Part shown: in pieces, positions 36,273 to 48,700 of the stretch
Layout of the letters: each line of letters opens with the position of its first letter
How positions within the stretch are numbered: position 1 is the first letter of the stretch
Assembly (NCBI RefSeq): GCF_024323335.1
Contig: NC_066585.1
Location: forward strand, 77,238,109 to 77,302,108
Direction: 5' to 3'
Source of the DNA: Lathyrus oleraceus
Lineage: Eukaryota > Streptophyta > Magnoliopsida > Fabales > Fabaceae
Length of the DNA stretch: 64,000 nucleotides
Notes under the pieces: generated by a model
Told to the model about the DNA's origin: nothing
What the model saw: the letters and a program-made list of their open reading frames with translations, nothing else
Database searches by the model: none
Translations under genes and position numbers: made by a program

Positions 36273-36560
36273 TATACATTGATGATGTTGTGATAAAATC
36301 TTCATCTGAAAATAATCATTTGGATCATATCCGTCGCTCATTTGAGAGGATGAGAAAATATGGATTAAAAATGAATCCATTAAAATGTGCTTTTGGTGTA
36401 CATGCAGGAGACTTTTTAGGTTTCATGGTGTACAAAAAAGGCATCAAGATCAACCAAAACAAAACCGTAGCAATTTTGCATCTCAAGCCTTCGTCGACAA
36501 AGAAGCAGCTCCAGTCTTTGTAGGGGAAGATAAACTTCTTGAGAATATTTATATCAAATC
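36273..36560 (+). pseudogene. Tat RT, third fragment (catalytic YIDD and thumb)
   Basis: The frame resumes with YIDDVVIKSSSENNHLDHIR, directly continuing FMQV at 22629. It runs through MNPLKCAFGVHAGDFLGFMV to TKKQLQSL, where a stop occurs at about 36521. Neighbouring sequence (GKINFLRIFISNLS) is the end of the thumb. Together with 17542-17791 and 22264-22629 this is one RT domain in three pieces. Confidence 0.92.
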
Positions 36561-37090
36561 TAAGTGGCAAGACGAAGGTTTTTTCGCCACTACTCAAGAT
36601 CAAGAAGGAAAGTGATTTTCACTGGGGACGAGAGCAACAAGAGGATTTCAACTCCATCAAAGAGTACCTCACAAAGCCTCCCATTTTATTTCCACCAAGT
36701 AGGATTAAGAATATGAGGTTGTATATTGTTGTGTTGGATACGACCATAGGAAGTATGTTAGCATAAGAGGATGACAGTGGTGTCGAAAGACCCATCTATT
36801 ACCTCAGTCGAAGTTTAATAGATGTTGAAACTAGGTATAAATGTGATTGAAAAATTGTGTCTATGCTTGTACTTCTCATGTATGAAACTAAAGTAATATA
36901 TAAAACTAGTTGATGTTTATGTTTCATCTCATTGTGTTGTTATTAAACATATGTTGTCTAAACCCATTCTACATAGTCGAATTGGGAAATGGGAACTAGC
37001 ATTAACTGGATTTTCTTTAACATATATACCTTTGAGGGCTATGAAAGGCCAAATAGTGGCAGATTTTATTGTAGATCATATAATAGTCGA
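36561..37090 (+). pseudogene. Tat gypsy-type RNase H remnant
   Basis: Contains FHWGREQQEDFNSIKEYLTK and PPILFPPSRIKNMRLYIVVL, with the first catalytic Asp in VLDTTIGSMLA. ERPIYYLSRSLIDVETRYK follows. A frame-broken, AT-rich stretch (36845-36950) precedes IGKWELALTGFSLTYIPL and GQIVADFIVDH. Stops cluster at 36764, 36849 and 36900-36950. Confidence 0.85.
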
Positions 37091-37500
37091 ACCATCACTA
37101 ATTATGGTCGACACAAACCATTGGAGGTTATACTTCTATGGGTTAAGTCACAAAAATGGAACAGGATTTGGGATCTTAATATTATCCCCACAAGACATTC
37201 TGACGAAGTTCAAATGTAAAGTTGACGGAAAGTGTTCCAATAATAAAGCAGAGTACGAAGCCCTAATAACTGGTCTCAAAATCTTTGGGAATTTATGAGC
37301 CAAGAAGGTCAAAATAAAGGGTGATTTGGAGCTAGTGGTCAAACAAATCACATGAGAATATAAGTGCATTAAAGAAAATTTGTTGATGTATTTTGCAATG
37401 GAGACACATCAATTAGAGTTCTTAGAGGTTTTCAGTATCACACATGTTCCTAGAATGAAGAATCAAGAAGCCAATGATTTAGCATAAATTGCATCTAGGT
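37091..37500 (+). pseudogene. Second (archaeal-type) RNase H of the Tat element, first catalytic residue lost
   Basis: NHWRLYFYGLSHKNGTGFGI, then CSNNKAEYEALITGLKIFGN and ITHVPRMKNQEANDLA match the extra RNase H known from Tat elements. The Asp expected after YF is a Tyr codon (37137-37139), while the Glu in KAEYEAL is present. Stops at 37296-37298 and near 37350 and 37485 interrupt the rest. Its role beside the first RNase H is not fully settled in the literature I know. Confidence 0.85.
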
Positions 37501-38892
37501 ATAAAGTGTCGAAAGATAAGCTCAAGGATTTTATTGAGGTGAAAGAAAAGATGGTGTCAAACGTCTCGCCGTCACCCAAAATGGAAATCCCAAAAACTGG
37601 GCCTTTGAAAATTTGTCACAGTTAGATTGGAGAAAACTAATCATAGAGTACTTAGAAAATCCAGTAGGAAACACTGTCAGGAAAATCAAGTATAGAACGT
37701 TAAGCTATGTACACCTGGGAAATGAGTTATTGAAAAAGACTCCATAATGAGTGTTGCTCAAGTGTCTTGGGGATACAGAAGCATACTTGGCAATGTCTAA
37801 GGTAAACAATGGAATATGTGGGGCACACCAAGCTGGCCATAAAATGAAATGGTTATTTTTTCAACAAGGTGTTTACTGGCCAAGTGTGTTAAAAGACTGT
37901 ATTAACTTCGCCAAAGGGTGTCAAGAATGCCATATACACGCAAGCATCCAACATGTACCGGCTAGAGAGTTGCAAACAATTATTAAGCATTGGGCCTTTC
38001 GAGGGTGGGAATTAGATGTCATCAGTGAGATTCGACCAGCCTCGTCGAAACAACAAAAAATTTATCCTAGTTAGAATAAACTATTTCACAAAATGGATAG
38101 AAGTTATCCCTTTGATAAAAGTAGATCAAGAGGTTGTGATCGAATTCATTCAAAAATACATCGTGTATAGGTTTGGAATTCCTGAAACCATTATTACAGA
38201 TCAAGGTTCAGTTTTTTTGGGTCAAAAGATGCAAAAGTTTGCTGCTGAAATAGGATTCAAGTTGGTTACTTCCATACCTTACTACGCCCAAGTAAATTGA
38301 CAAGTCGAGGTAGCCAACAAAGTTATAATTGGTTTAATCAAAAAATATGTTACCAAGAAGCCTAAGAATTGGCATAAAACATTAGACCAAATTCTATGGG
38401 CTTGTCAAACATCCCCAAAGGAGGGAACCAAGTCAACGCTTTTTGTTTGACATTTGGGCATGATGTTGTGTTTCCAGCAGAAATTTTTTTACAATCAGTT
38501 AGGGTGCAACGGCAAAACGAAATCCGTCAGAACAATATTGGAGACTGATGTTCAACGAAATAACTGATTTAAATAAAGAAAGGTTGGCTATAGTAGACAT
38601 GTTGATGCGACAAAAAGCACGTGTGGCCAAAGCGTACAATAAAAGGGTTAAGATAAAAACTTTTGTAATAAATGATTACATTTGGAAGGTGATTTTACCT
38701 ATGGATCAAAGAGATCGAACTTTAGGAAAATGGTCACCAAATTGGGAAGGACCATTTCAAGTAATCCAAACATTTAGTAACAATGCCTACGAAATTCAAG
38801 AGTTGGGTATTGATCGACGAATCTTAAGGGTAAATGGGAAATATTTGAAAAAATATAAACCTATGCTCCAAGAGGTTCAAATAAAAAATTAA
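37501..38892 (+). pseudogene. Tat integrase remnant
   Basis: After a degraded linker, the zinc-binding domain is visible (GICGAHQAGHKMKWLFFQQG with CQECHIHA). The catalytic core has Asp in WELDVISEI, Asp in IITDQGSVFLGQKM and Glu in QVEVANKVI. A frame change lies near 38040-38060, a stop at 38299-38301, and another frame change near 38445. The C-terminal domain (38548-38892) is open for 114 codons and ends at 38890-38892. It would integrate the cDNA. Confidence 0.9.
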
Positions 38893-41800
38893 TGAAATTG
38901 ATCATTAGTGATAAAAGCCAAGATGGAATACAAAATGGCAAATCAGTGTTACAATTGTATCGACAAAGAAATACATCAGGCAGGAAACCTAGACTTAAAA
39001 TCTTCAAAAAGGGTCTTCTCATGACCAATTCTGTTGTCGAGGAGGCCTTTCTTCTCATGCAGTTGGCCAATACTTTCTTTGATTTCAAGGGCTTTCTCAC
39101 CATGTGCAATCCCGTTGAGAATATCCTAGTTGACAATGCCTTGAGCCGGAAGAGGTTCAGTCGAATCCAAACAAGCCATTTGTTCCTTGACTTCACCAAT
39201 CTTCTTGGCAAGTTCAGTTATTTGAGCTTGATAGTATGAGATTTGCTAGTCAAAGGATTATTATTTGTTGAGACGTTCCTGCTTCTTGGCCTCAAAATTA
39301 TTGAGCTTTCTCTCATAAACTTCACTAAAATCCCACTTTCATCTCATCTTGTTGATCTTCGTCTTAATTTGAAAGTCAGCATGCCGACGAAGGGCGAGGT
39401 CTTTGACCGGTTGTGTGAAGAAAGCTTCGAATTCAATCAAGTACCTGGCCACAGGAGCAGGAAGCTTGTGTCCAGCAAGTTTGTCAAGCAGCTTGAGGAT
39501 GTCGAGTCCCAAGGCCTCTTCCTCTTCGAAGACATCCAAAACCCCATGCTCAAACAAATAGTCTTTCAGATGTTGGAGTTTGAGAGTGATAAAGCATCCA
39601 TTTCTGGAACAGGCATGGCAGTCGAGGAAGAAAGTTGAACCTCATTCGATGTTTGGCGAAGTTGCTGCAGCTTTCTCAGGGTATTTGGCGGATTTTGTTG
39701 CTTTATGGATAGAACCTCCTCTGGAGTGAGAGTTCTAAGGGATATACCTTCGCCAGCAGTGGCCGTAGGGGCCTAAATTTGCTGAATGTCGAGATTTCGA
39801 TTGGTTTCAGGCGATACGCTTTGGAACTCATCTTGCCTTTGAGGACTCAAGAGGGTGGCAGTCTCAGCTAGTTGGGTTTCGACCCTTACATTGCTTGTAG
39901 CCTCGGCAGGAGTCGAATCAGCCGTGTTTCCTTACAATAAAGTTATGATCAATATTGGAGAATAATTCACGAGGTTATGAAACAAGAGTGGTCAGATACC
40001 TTGGGAGCTACGTGTTGTGGGGAAGCTGGATTAGTTTCTTCTTGATTAATGGGTGCAAAGATTTAAGTAAGATCATCAAGGACAGAGATCTTTGCGGTCG
40101 AAGAAACAGTTCTCGAAGAAGGTTTCTTGGCCAGAATTTTCTTTCTCTTTCTTGCCGGAGTGGACGGAGTAGATGGTGGCGCCTTCGCTGTAGGAAAAAT
40201 ATAGGAATGGGTGCCGCCATCAGAATCCTCACTTTCGATAGAAGGCACCTCTTCAAGAACCTAAGTCATAAGAAACGTAAGAGGGTGACTGAATTAAAAC
40301 ATCATGAAATTCTAAGACGCGAAATACTTGTGGTTTCAAAGTTGCGGATGCTTTTTGCTTTTTAGGAGGTTTGTTTGGGGCTGGCGCAACAACTAGAGCC
40401 CGCTTTCGACCCTATGAAATAAAGACAAAGAGGTAAAGTGATTGTTATTTTTTATTATCAAATAAAGGAAAGGAAAGGGAGTGGTAGTTACCTTCTTTGT
40501 TTGCCCCTCTTCGACATCAATAGTTTGGATCTTGTCGATGGGAGCATCGGTATTCGGCTGTGGAGCCGGTGTTTTTCCATAAGGCAGAAAAAGCGTCGAT
40601 CATGTTTTGGAGAAAAAGTGCACTAGGGAAATATTGACGTTAGTACTCATACCACCACTTGTCAAAGTCTTTGGTGGTCAGGAAGGATTGTTGAAATTTT
40701 AAAACGGGTAATTTGAGGCGTTGAGTCGACTTGTGAAATTTGAGGCAAGCTTTATGACCTTCAAAGTTTAGTTGTCGACCAGCCCACACAATGTCAGTCG
40801 GATGAGACACCGAAGACTTTGGCAACATCTGGTTTAGGCCAAATTGTCGAGCCAACAAGTTAGGATGATATCTCATGAACCCATATCCCTTCGACCCAGC
40901 CTCTATCCTGAAGGACAACATCGTAGGAGTCAAAAATGCCCTCCACACAGCACTCGACAACGCTGGAGCTTGGGGTAATCACTAGGAAAAGGGTTTTTAA
41001 ACCATGTTTGGCCAAAGTTCCGATCCATAAATGGGGCCATACCTGGAACGAACGAGATGGCTTCGATGAACATATTAATATACTTCATGAAAAGGTGTTT
41101 GTTGGGGGTCTCCTAACAGGTCATTAAGGCAAGTCTTACGCCTTCTATAGGTCGATCCTGGTCTAAACGCATTATATGCTCCGACACAGGATAGCCCAAT
41201 TGGTATTTGAAAGTAGCGTTTAACCAGTGTTGCAGCAACCACATGGGGCTAGAAAGGTTTAGGGCCTTTGAAGTGGAGTGGAGAAGCTTCAGTTTTAGTG
41301 TCGCAATCCCTAGATAATGGTAAAGAGAGGCTAGCAGAAGTTTACCTAAAGAAACTTGTCGATCTTCATGGATTTAGATTTCCATGCTTATATAGCTCTT
41401 AGCTATTTGCAGAGATCTAGAACATAACACATAATACGAGAGCTAAGGAGTTAGAAAAGCAATGTGTTCCTCGTCGAACACTTCAGCGGAGTCTTGATTG
41501 TGGTAATCTTTAATATAATTCTGGAAACTTGCACGATTGAAGGTAAAAGTGTTTTTCGTCGGAAGAGTTAGGTCGAAGGTTTCACCCAGAGGTGAGAAGC
41601 CAGTGATGGCTGTCACGTCAAAAAGGGTAGGCGTTAGCATACCACAAGGAAGTTGGGAGGTGGCTTCGAACGAACGAGATGGCTTCGAAGCAAGCAGCAT
41701 ACATGGGTTGATTCGATGGGCGTTCCTCAAGATTTGAATAGCGTCGAAGATAGCACCCATTTTCCATTGTTCCTGGCGTTTGCGTTGGACTTTGTTGAGC

Positions 41801-42174
41801 CATGCCACATACTCTTTATTACCAGGAGTGGGCATCGACCTGAAAACGTTGGCATTTGGGTCCATGAACTTCAAGTCGATAGAACCATCCTTCTCAAAGG
41901 CCGGTGGAATAGAGGGAGTAAATCCAGGGAAGTGTGTTTGAACGTTTTTGGGTTGCATTTTGGTATCCGGATACGGCCTGTGGAAAGCGATGAGTTTGTC
42001 AGCAACGACAAAGGGAATGAGCATTTGGCATTGTCAAATCTTCACTACAGCCTCGTTAGTGGATGTTGGTTGAGGAATGGGTTTTAGACTTTCTTCTTCA
42101 GTAACTTGAAAAGAAATGGAGTTGTTGCCGGTATTGAAGGTGACTAGATCCTTAACATTAATAGAAGAAACCAT
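38893..42174 (-). pseudogene. Antisense ORF of the Tat element encoding a plant mobile domain (PMD) protein
   Basis: ATG at 42172-42174 begins MVSSINVKDLVTFNTGNN, opposite to gag-pol. After one stop near 42031, the 193-residue segment 41443-42024 has LPCGMLTPTLFDVTAITGFSP, diagnostic of the plant mobile domain. It continues with LGKLLLASLYHYLGIATLKL and SSPMWLLQHWLNATFKYQLGYP, then (other frame, 40640-40960) GYGFMRYHPNLLARQFGLNQ and TKDFDKWW. A Ser/Pro/Lys-rich linker (40063-40248) and a charged, coiled-coil-like tail (38900-39600) follow. At least five stops and two frame changes break it. PMD occurs in host silencing proteins (MAIL1/MAIN) and in transposons. Its role in Tat is unknown. Confidence 0.85.
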
Positions 42175-42550
42175 TGCAATGTAGGAAAGAAAAGAATGAG
42201 GAGATTATTGTTCTGAAAATTGCAAGAAAAATGCGCAAATGAAGAAGAAGAGAGAAAAATTGAAATGCAAAAAAAGTGGTATTTATAAGCAGACAAAGTG
42301 GCAACCAAGAGTCATTCGATGGGCGACAACTGTCTAATTCAGTGGTAGTGGGAAAGTTAGTAGAGGTAGTTGGAATCCCACTAACTAGGAAGCAGCTGCA
42401 AATGATAGCATTTTTTCTTTCAAAATCGTGGAGCAGAAAGGTATCATCATTGTCCAGAACATCAACAACAATTAGACATCCAGCCGAAATTTGGGAAATT
42501 CAAAATGCCAAGTTTGTCGGTCGAAATGTAGCTTAGTCGAAATTGGCCTT

Positions 42551-42564
42551 TGAGGGGGGAAATT
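42551..42564 (+). other. Polypurine tract of the Tat element
   Basis: TGAGGGGGGAAATT directly precedes the 3' LTR, as needed for plus-strand priming. Confidence 0.85.
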
Positions 42565-43240
42565 TGTTAGCCAGCAAATTTCGACTATGTTGAAGAAGAA
42601 AAGTTGAAGCACGAGGGACGAAAATCACAAGGCGAAGGTCGAGAGGAGTGAATGTAGTCGAAGCGGTTCGACAATCAAGAAGGTCCTAATCCAGGTCGAA
42701 AGGAGGCGACATGGGTGAGCTTGTCGAAGTCGAAAACAAACAAGGATTGATATAATTAGTTAAGTAGAACGTGGGGAGGTTGCAAAAGACGTGGGCTTAC
42801 CGGCTCAGACGTGTGGCGCATTGTGAATGGCCAACAACCATATAGCAATTATTTTTTATTACTATTTAAGTAGATTTGATTTCTAGTTCAAAGGGTGGCA
42901 TTTGTAACATTGCAAAAGGAAAACACTCAAAGTATCAAGCGTCTAAGAGAAACAAGTTCATTCCTGTAAAAATGTATACTTGCTTCCACATTTATCTTCA
43001 GCAATTTAACTTATCAAGTCATTTTATTTGCTTTGTTATTTACATTTTTATCTTGCTTTTGCTCGTTTATTTCTTGGCACCTGTTTACAAGTATTTTTTA
43101 CCTATTATTTCTTAATCCAAACATTTCACCAAAACACACCATATACTCGACACATTTAATTTAGGACTTTGTAGTCGGTCCTGCAAGTAAACCTCAATAG
43201 GAAGGCTAGAGATTGTTCGCGCGAAAACCACGTGCGAATA
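42565..43240 (+). mobile_element. 3' LTR of the Tat element
   Basis: 676 bp matching 13137-13819 from TGTTAGCCAGC to GCGAATA. It is followed by target duplication GATTG at 43241-43245. Transition differences dominate the first third. Confidence 0.88.
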
Positions 43241-43245
43241 GATTG

Positions 43246-43975
43246 CCACCCTCTGGATCTCTGAAACATGATACAATGGATTTGAATGATGCAGTGAGAT
43301 TAAGAAATCAAGTCTTTTGACTTCTTAATCAACTAATGACTGAATGAATGTCATCAAGACCAAATAAAATGCCAAAACTTATAGCTTTTCATCTAAACCC
43401 AGATGAATGCTTTTAACTGATGGAATGCACGACAAAATGGACTAATTATGCTATGTTGATGCAGGTGAGAAACTTAGGGTAAAATTTTGGGTATGACTGT
43501 TGCCCCTATTTAAACATCTTTACCTGAAGGATATGAAGAACTCATCTCTTCAAATCATGATGGTGAAGGATAGTTTAAATACCAAACATATCCAAGTTTT
43601 TCCCTTTTATGTAATAGAATGACATGCTTATGGTTATGAATGAATGAAACTTTACTATGGATGGATTTCATTGAAGGTAGACTCTTATGGGGAATAAATA
43701 TTCATATTCAGCTGTTATTGGCTATAGTAGACTCCTTTAGGGATTGAGATGTCCAACTACTCCTGCTGCTCGGATCTAACACAGAGAGATCTTCGCCTTT
43801 TGCTGAAGATGAATACTTCGATCTAAACACAAGGAGATCTTCATACTGTTGGGAAATAGATGTCCGACCTAACACAAAGAGATCTAAACAACCTTCTTGA
43901 AATCTTAAAGCTCGGATCTAACACACAAAGATCTTCACATTATTGAAAATTATCAGTCTTTCGTAGTACTTGCCC
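43246..43975 (-). mobile_element. Ogre C internal non-coding region
   Basis: The sequence between the Tat insertion and the gag remnant has no ORF and no pol domain. It holds four degenerate copies of a ~24-base motif CGGATCTAACACARAGAGATCTTC, starting near 43770, 43817, 43863 and 43911. Similarity to gag ends near 43975, so a deletion probably joined gag to the 3' untranslated region. Confidence 0.55.
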
Positions 43976-44990
43976 TGCAAAGTACCCATGAATATATAAA
44001 TCAATTCATAGTCTATTATAGGTGGGTTCACTCTTGCAGCCAATTCTCTCCAATGTTGAACATATTCCTTAAAGGATTCATTTCATTTATGTGACATATT
44101 CTGGAGTTGGGTACGATTTAGAGCCATGTCCGTGTTGTATTTGTACTTCTTTGCAAACGTATCATCCAACTCAGTCCAAGTACCTACATTTATGTGCTCC
44201 AACCGAATGTACCATTATGTAGACGCTTCGGTCAGGTTGTCTTGAAAGCAGTTAATCATGAGTTATCATCTCTGGCATATGCAACCATCTTTCTGAAATA
44301 CATTTTCAAATAGATATTTGGACAGTTGAAGCCATTGTACTTCTAAAACTCTGGCACTTTAAACTTTCGTGGAAGCACCGCATCAGGAACTAGACACATT
44401 TCCATAGCACTCAAATTGGTTAAATTGTGCTCCTTCATGACTCTCATTTTCTCTGCCAAGGCACGACACATTTGCATAGCTTCGGAATCCTGAGCAGCAA
44501 CGGGATTGACCACTAGAGCAGCCCTTTGATAGTTCCACATTTCATACTCATTTTGGATCTCTTCATCTGTCAGATGAGTGGGGATTTGATTGACAACATA
44601 TGGCCTTTTTGAAACAAATCCATCGGCAACCCGAGAAGTATGTATATGCTAAGGCACATGAGTTCCCTCAGGAAGATGAATGAAACTAGGAGGAATACCA
44701 TAATCACAGGATTGGGAACCAGAACTGAAGGTCCTGATTAAAGAGTAGGCCCTTGAACAGGAGCATCAATTCTTTCAGCAACGGCAACACGAGCCTCATC
44801 CTCTCTTCTAGCCATATTTTGTATAATTTCAAAGATCTGATCGATTTTGCTTTAGACGGAGTCGATTTCCCCTCTGATAGCAACTTGTTCTTCCTGAATT
44901 ATATCCATGATTCTTCTTGTATTGGAGCGAGTAACGTGCGTATGTCGAGGAATCAACTTGAATTATTTGGAGATGATGGGAGATGAAATG
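43976..44990 (-). pseudogene. Ogre-type gag remnant
   Basis: On the minus strand the N-terminal part reads IIQEEQVAIRGEIDSV and KIDQIFEIIQNMARREDEA. Then come LTDEEIQNEYEMWNYQRAAL and, in a 65-residue open segment (44343-44540), MRVMKEHNLTNLSAMEMCLV and RKFKVPEF. The capsid part continues with KKYKYNTDMALNRTQLQNM, FKEYVQHWRELAARVNPPI and MGTLQGKYYERL near 43980-44200. These blocks are typical of Ogre/Tat gag. Several stops and frame changes occur. Protease, RT, RNase H and integrase that should follow are absent. Confidence 0.82.
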
Positions 44991-45766
44991 AGTTTTATTT
45001 TTAGGAATGAAATTCATGATGCGCATTTAGTGCATGTGAATGCATAATTTTATTTTTTATATGAAAAAATGAAATATCGTGCCACGTATAGATGCAATGA
45101 AATGTCATGTGCAGGTAACGGTATGGGGTAACACTAGTAATAACAAAGCAACCTAATTTAGGTAGGCATCCTACATCAGGGTAGTTCTAAGCTTTGTGTA
45201 CCCATGAAACCCACTCACCAGGTTATCTCTAAAAGTTTGGATAAAAGGGTTCCTAGAGTCATGCACCTTAATCAGAATTTCTTCATGCAATAGGCGAACT
45301 ATTTTATGACTGTTTAATGAAAAATATCTACTCTAGGTGGAGTCTTTTCATTTATCATACAAGGTGTGCTCCTTGGGGATCAATACTACACAACCACCAT
45401 AGATGGATCAGGTTCTAAAAAGTTCCTTAGAGTTATTGATCTTAATCAAAGTTCTGCCATGCAATGGGCGAACTGTTTTATGATCGACTCGACATAAAAG
45501 ATCTACTACAAGTGGGGTCTGCGTGTTAGCCATACAAGGTGTGCTCTTTAGGGACTAACACTACACAACCAACTCCTAACTTATGTTTATTCTCTTGTTT
45601 TTTCAAAACCTCGGGAAGAGAGCTTCACTCAAGTAACCAATCCGCAATACCCACACATGAATATATACACATATATAAAATGCGATAAAGAAACAATAAA
45701 GGAAACAATACATCCAAAGAAGAAGAAACAAATAAAGCTAACACATAAATAAAAATGCTACCCAAA
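44991..45766 (-). mobile_element. Ogre C leader (5' untranslated) with ~174-bp tandem duplication
   Basis: Two direct copies, 45248-45398 and 45422-45571, share TTCCT-AGAGT, GCAAT-GGCGAACT, ATACAAGGTGTGCTC and ACTACACAACCA in order. They are separated by a period of about 174. No ORF is visible. The region ends at target duplication CCAAA (45762-45766) of the family B solo LTR. Confidence 0.7.
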
Positions 45767-48700
45767 TGTCGCACCTCGAAAAATGCGATCCCTCGCGATG
45801 GACGCGGAAATATGTTGTTCGAAACAGAGTCGCCACCGAACTTTATTCATTCCAATGAAGGAATAGGAAAATATCGAGAAAACCTTTAATAAAATGGAAT
45901 AATGGTCGTTACAACCATATTCGGGTTCGAGAGTCGATTACTCAAGGGGAAGGTATTAGCACCCCTTACGTCCGTTGTACTCAACGGGAACCTTTTAGTC
46001 TAATTTTCTATTTGAATGTTAGTTGACTGTTATTCGCTTTCTTCGAGTAATTAGAATTGATGATAGATATGGATGAAGACCTCAGAAGGAGAAAGGGGAG
46101 GTTTTTTATTAGTGTGCTCGCGAAGATACAGCAATCTCCTGCCTACGTATCCTTATGGTGCAATAAGGAAATCAAAGCATTCGTAGTTCAGGCACTACGA
46201 ATAATTGGTGTGTTTTGTTTTGTGAACAACTGTGAAGGTAGGCATTCTAAAGGCTAAAAGTTGGCTTGTCTACTCTCAGTGGAGGCTCTAGCACTAGTTT
46301 TTCGTGCGCATTAGAAAGGATTAACAGTGTTCTTTTTTAAAAGAGTTTTGGTCACGCGGGGGTGACAAGTTGAATTGATATGTTTGGGTGTTTTATTTGA
46401 TTGGTTTCGATCGCGCGGGGGCGAGAAATTTGGTTTGATGTGTTAAGGTGTTTTGAAGAACGACGAAAGATTAAGCAATGTGGTGCACACCAATCGTTCA
46501 ATTCTTTCGAGGAATAATAAGGCGACCACCTTCTACTCCCTTTTTCATTCGAATTATTGTCGAAAGTTTGTTTGAGGATGTCGAATATGCACGGTAGTGA
46601 GGCGTACGCCTCCCACTTGCTTATTCAAGGAATAATAAGGCGTGCGCCATTCATTCCTTTGTCCAAGTTTATTTAGCGTGTTTTAATCGGAAGTCGATAA
46701 TTTGAGCAATATGGTGAGCGCCAATTATTCAATTATTCGAGAAACGGTGAGGCGAACGCCTCCCATTCTTTTATCATCTGAGACGTACTTTATAAAAATA
46801 AAGTTTTTTCTTAGAAGTTATATTCGATAGGAAAGTAATTTTGAATTTGTATGGTTAAGGTTTTAATCGGATGCCAAGAATTCAAGCAATATGACGTACG
46901 CCAATCGTTCGAGTAATTAAGAAATAGTGAAGCGGAAGCTTCCTATATCCTTTTTCATCCCAAGTTTAAATTTTAAAAATAATTGTTGATTAGAAATTAT
47001 ATTTGATTTAGGAGAAGTGATTTAAAATTGTAAGATTGCGGTTTTAATCGAATGACAAGGATTCGAGCAATATGGCGTGCGCCAATCATTCGAGCTCTTG
47101 AGAAATAGTGAAGCGAACGCTTACTATGTTCTTTTTCATCCAAAGTTCTAAATTATTAAAATACAATTTTTTAGAAATTATATCGGTTTGAATGATAATT
47201 TGAAATCGAATTTATAGAAATAATCGGGTTTATATGGGAATACTTGGTGTATCAATCATCTACTCGATTTAATTATAATCGAATAGGTCACATTATAAGG
47301 AAGCCCAAGAGTAAGCTACGTGAGTTTGATGGCGATGCCTAAAAGCAATCGACTTACAAATGGGTTTTCGAAAGTGGGCTTGATGTTAAATCAAGAATTG
47401 TGTGATTTTTCTAAAATGGTTTAACCATGGTTTTGAATCGATGATGAAATTGAATGAAATTGAATTTGTTTGAAATGATTATGAATTGATGATGAGATAA
47501 GTCGGTCCATTTATTTTATTAACAAAATTAATTGATTAAAGTTTGATTAAATTGATTAATTAAGTTAAATAAAATTAATTATCCAAATTATTTGATTAAA
47601 AATTAATATAATCAAATAGTTAAGTTAATTAAGAGTAGTTAACAAGATTATCTAATTAATCAAATCTTAATTAATTAATTAATTGAAAGAAGAAGAAAAA
47701 TAAAATATATAAATGACAATATTGAATTTAACAATCGATTTGGATCGGCCACCATATGCTCATAAACCGGTTTGTGCGAAACGACAACATGACCAATGTC
47801 ATTCGCAATATCCAAATGCGGCAAAATTTTCTATTAATTTATTTAACTTTTGGCGGCATAACGACATGTAATTGTCGAATCCGTAGGTAGAAAAGATTTG
47901 ATTTAACATAATGGAATCAAACAACAACACTAGTATAACATTTGCAATGCTCCAAGTTGGTGTAGAATGTATAAAGGACAATAATGATGTGAAAACAATA
48001 ATGCACAAACTAACCAAAAATAGGCCTATGTGCTAATTTACGGTAACTCTAATAAATGGATAATAAATAACAATATTCGAACCACCTATCTCAATAAAAT
48101 AATAAATCAGGTGGACTTTTCAACCTTTCATGCCTTGACGGACGGAATTCACGCCGAAACACCACAACCGTAACACTTTTATTTCATTGTTCATAAAATC
48201 GTTCTAATGAAAACCAGAAAAACATAAATAATTTCTACTGGATGAAAACTCGAAATCTATTATCAAACCACTATGAAAATATTTACTGAATAATAATCAA
48301 ACCAAGTTCTACAATGAATTACTCGCACAAATGAATTGCAGCTCAATAATACCGAAAATCATTTGGTTAGGATCATATCACATAATCACAATAAACGTTG
48401 TTATCATATCTACACAGCCAGACTTTTTATCGCAACATGATTTAGAACTTAGAGTTTAATAAAAGTGTTAAGATTACCCTATCACAGAACACGGTGCGAC
48501 AACGGTAACAATGACTCAAAAATCAAACTGGCGCCTGCGGTATTCCAATTGCGAAATGGATTGAAAACTCAGCTTATCCAAAACATCTTGCGAACGCAAA
48601 GGAAACGGAGGAAGTGTTTGTTGTGCTCCGCGGTGATAAATCAGAGGTAGGATGCGGAGACAGTGAGGGCTTTGCTTAAGAGGTTTATGATCTAGTGGCG

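Noticed and set aside
39243..39638. 131-codon plus-strand ORF near the Tat 3' end
   Set aside because: Complement of the minus-strand PMD ORF tail, whose minus-strand translation is more protein-like.
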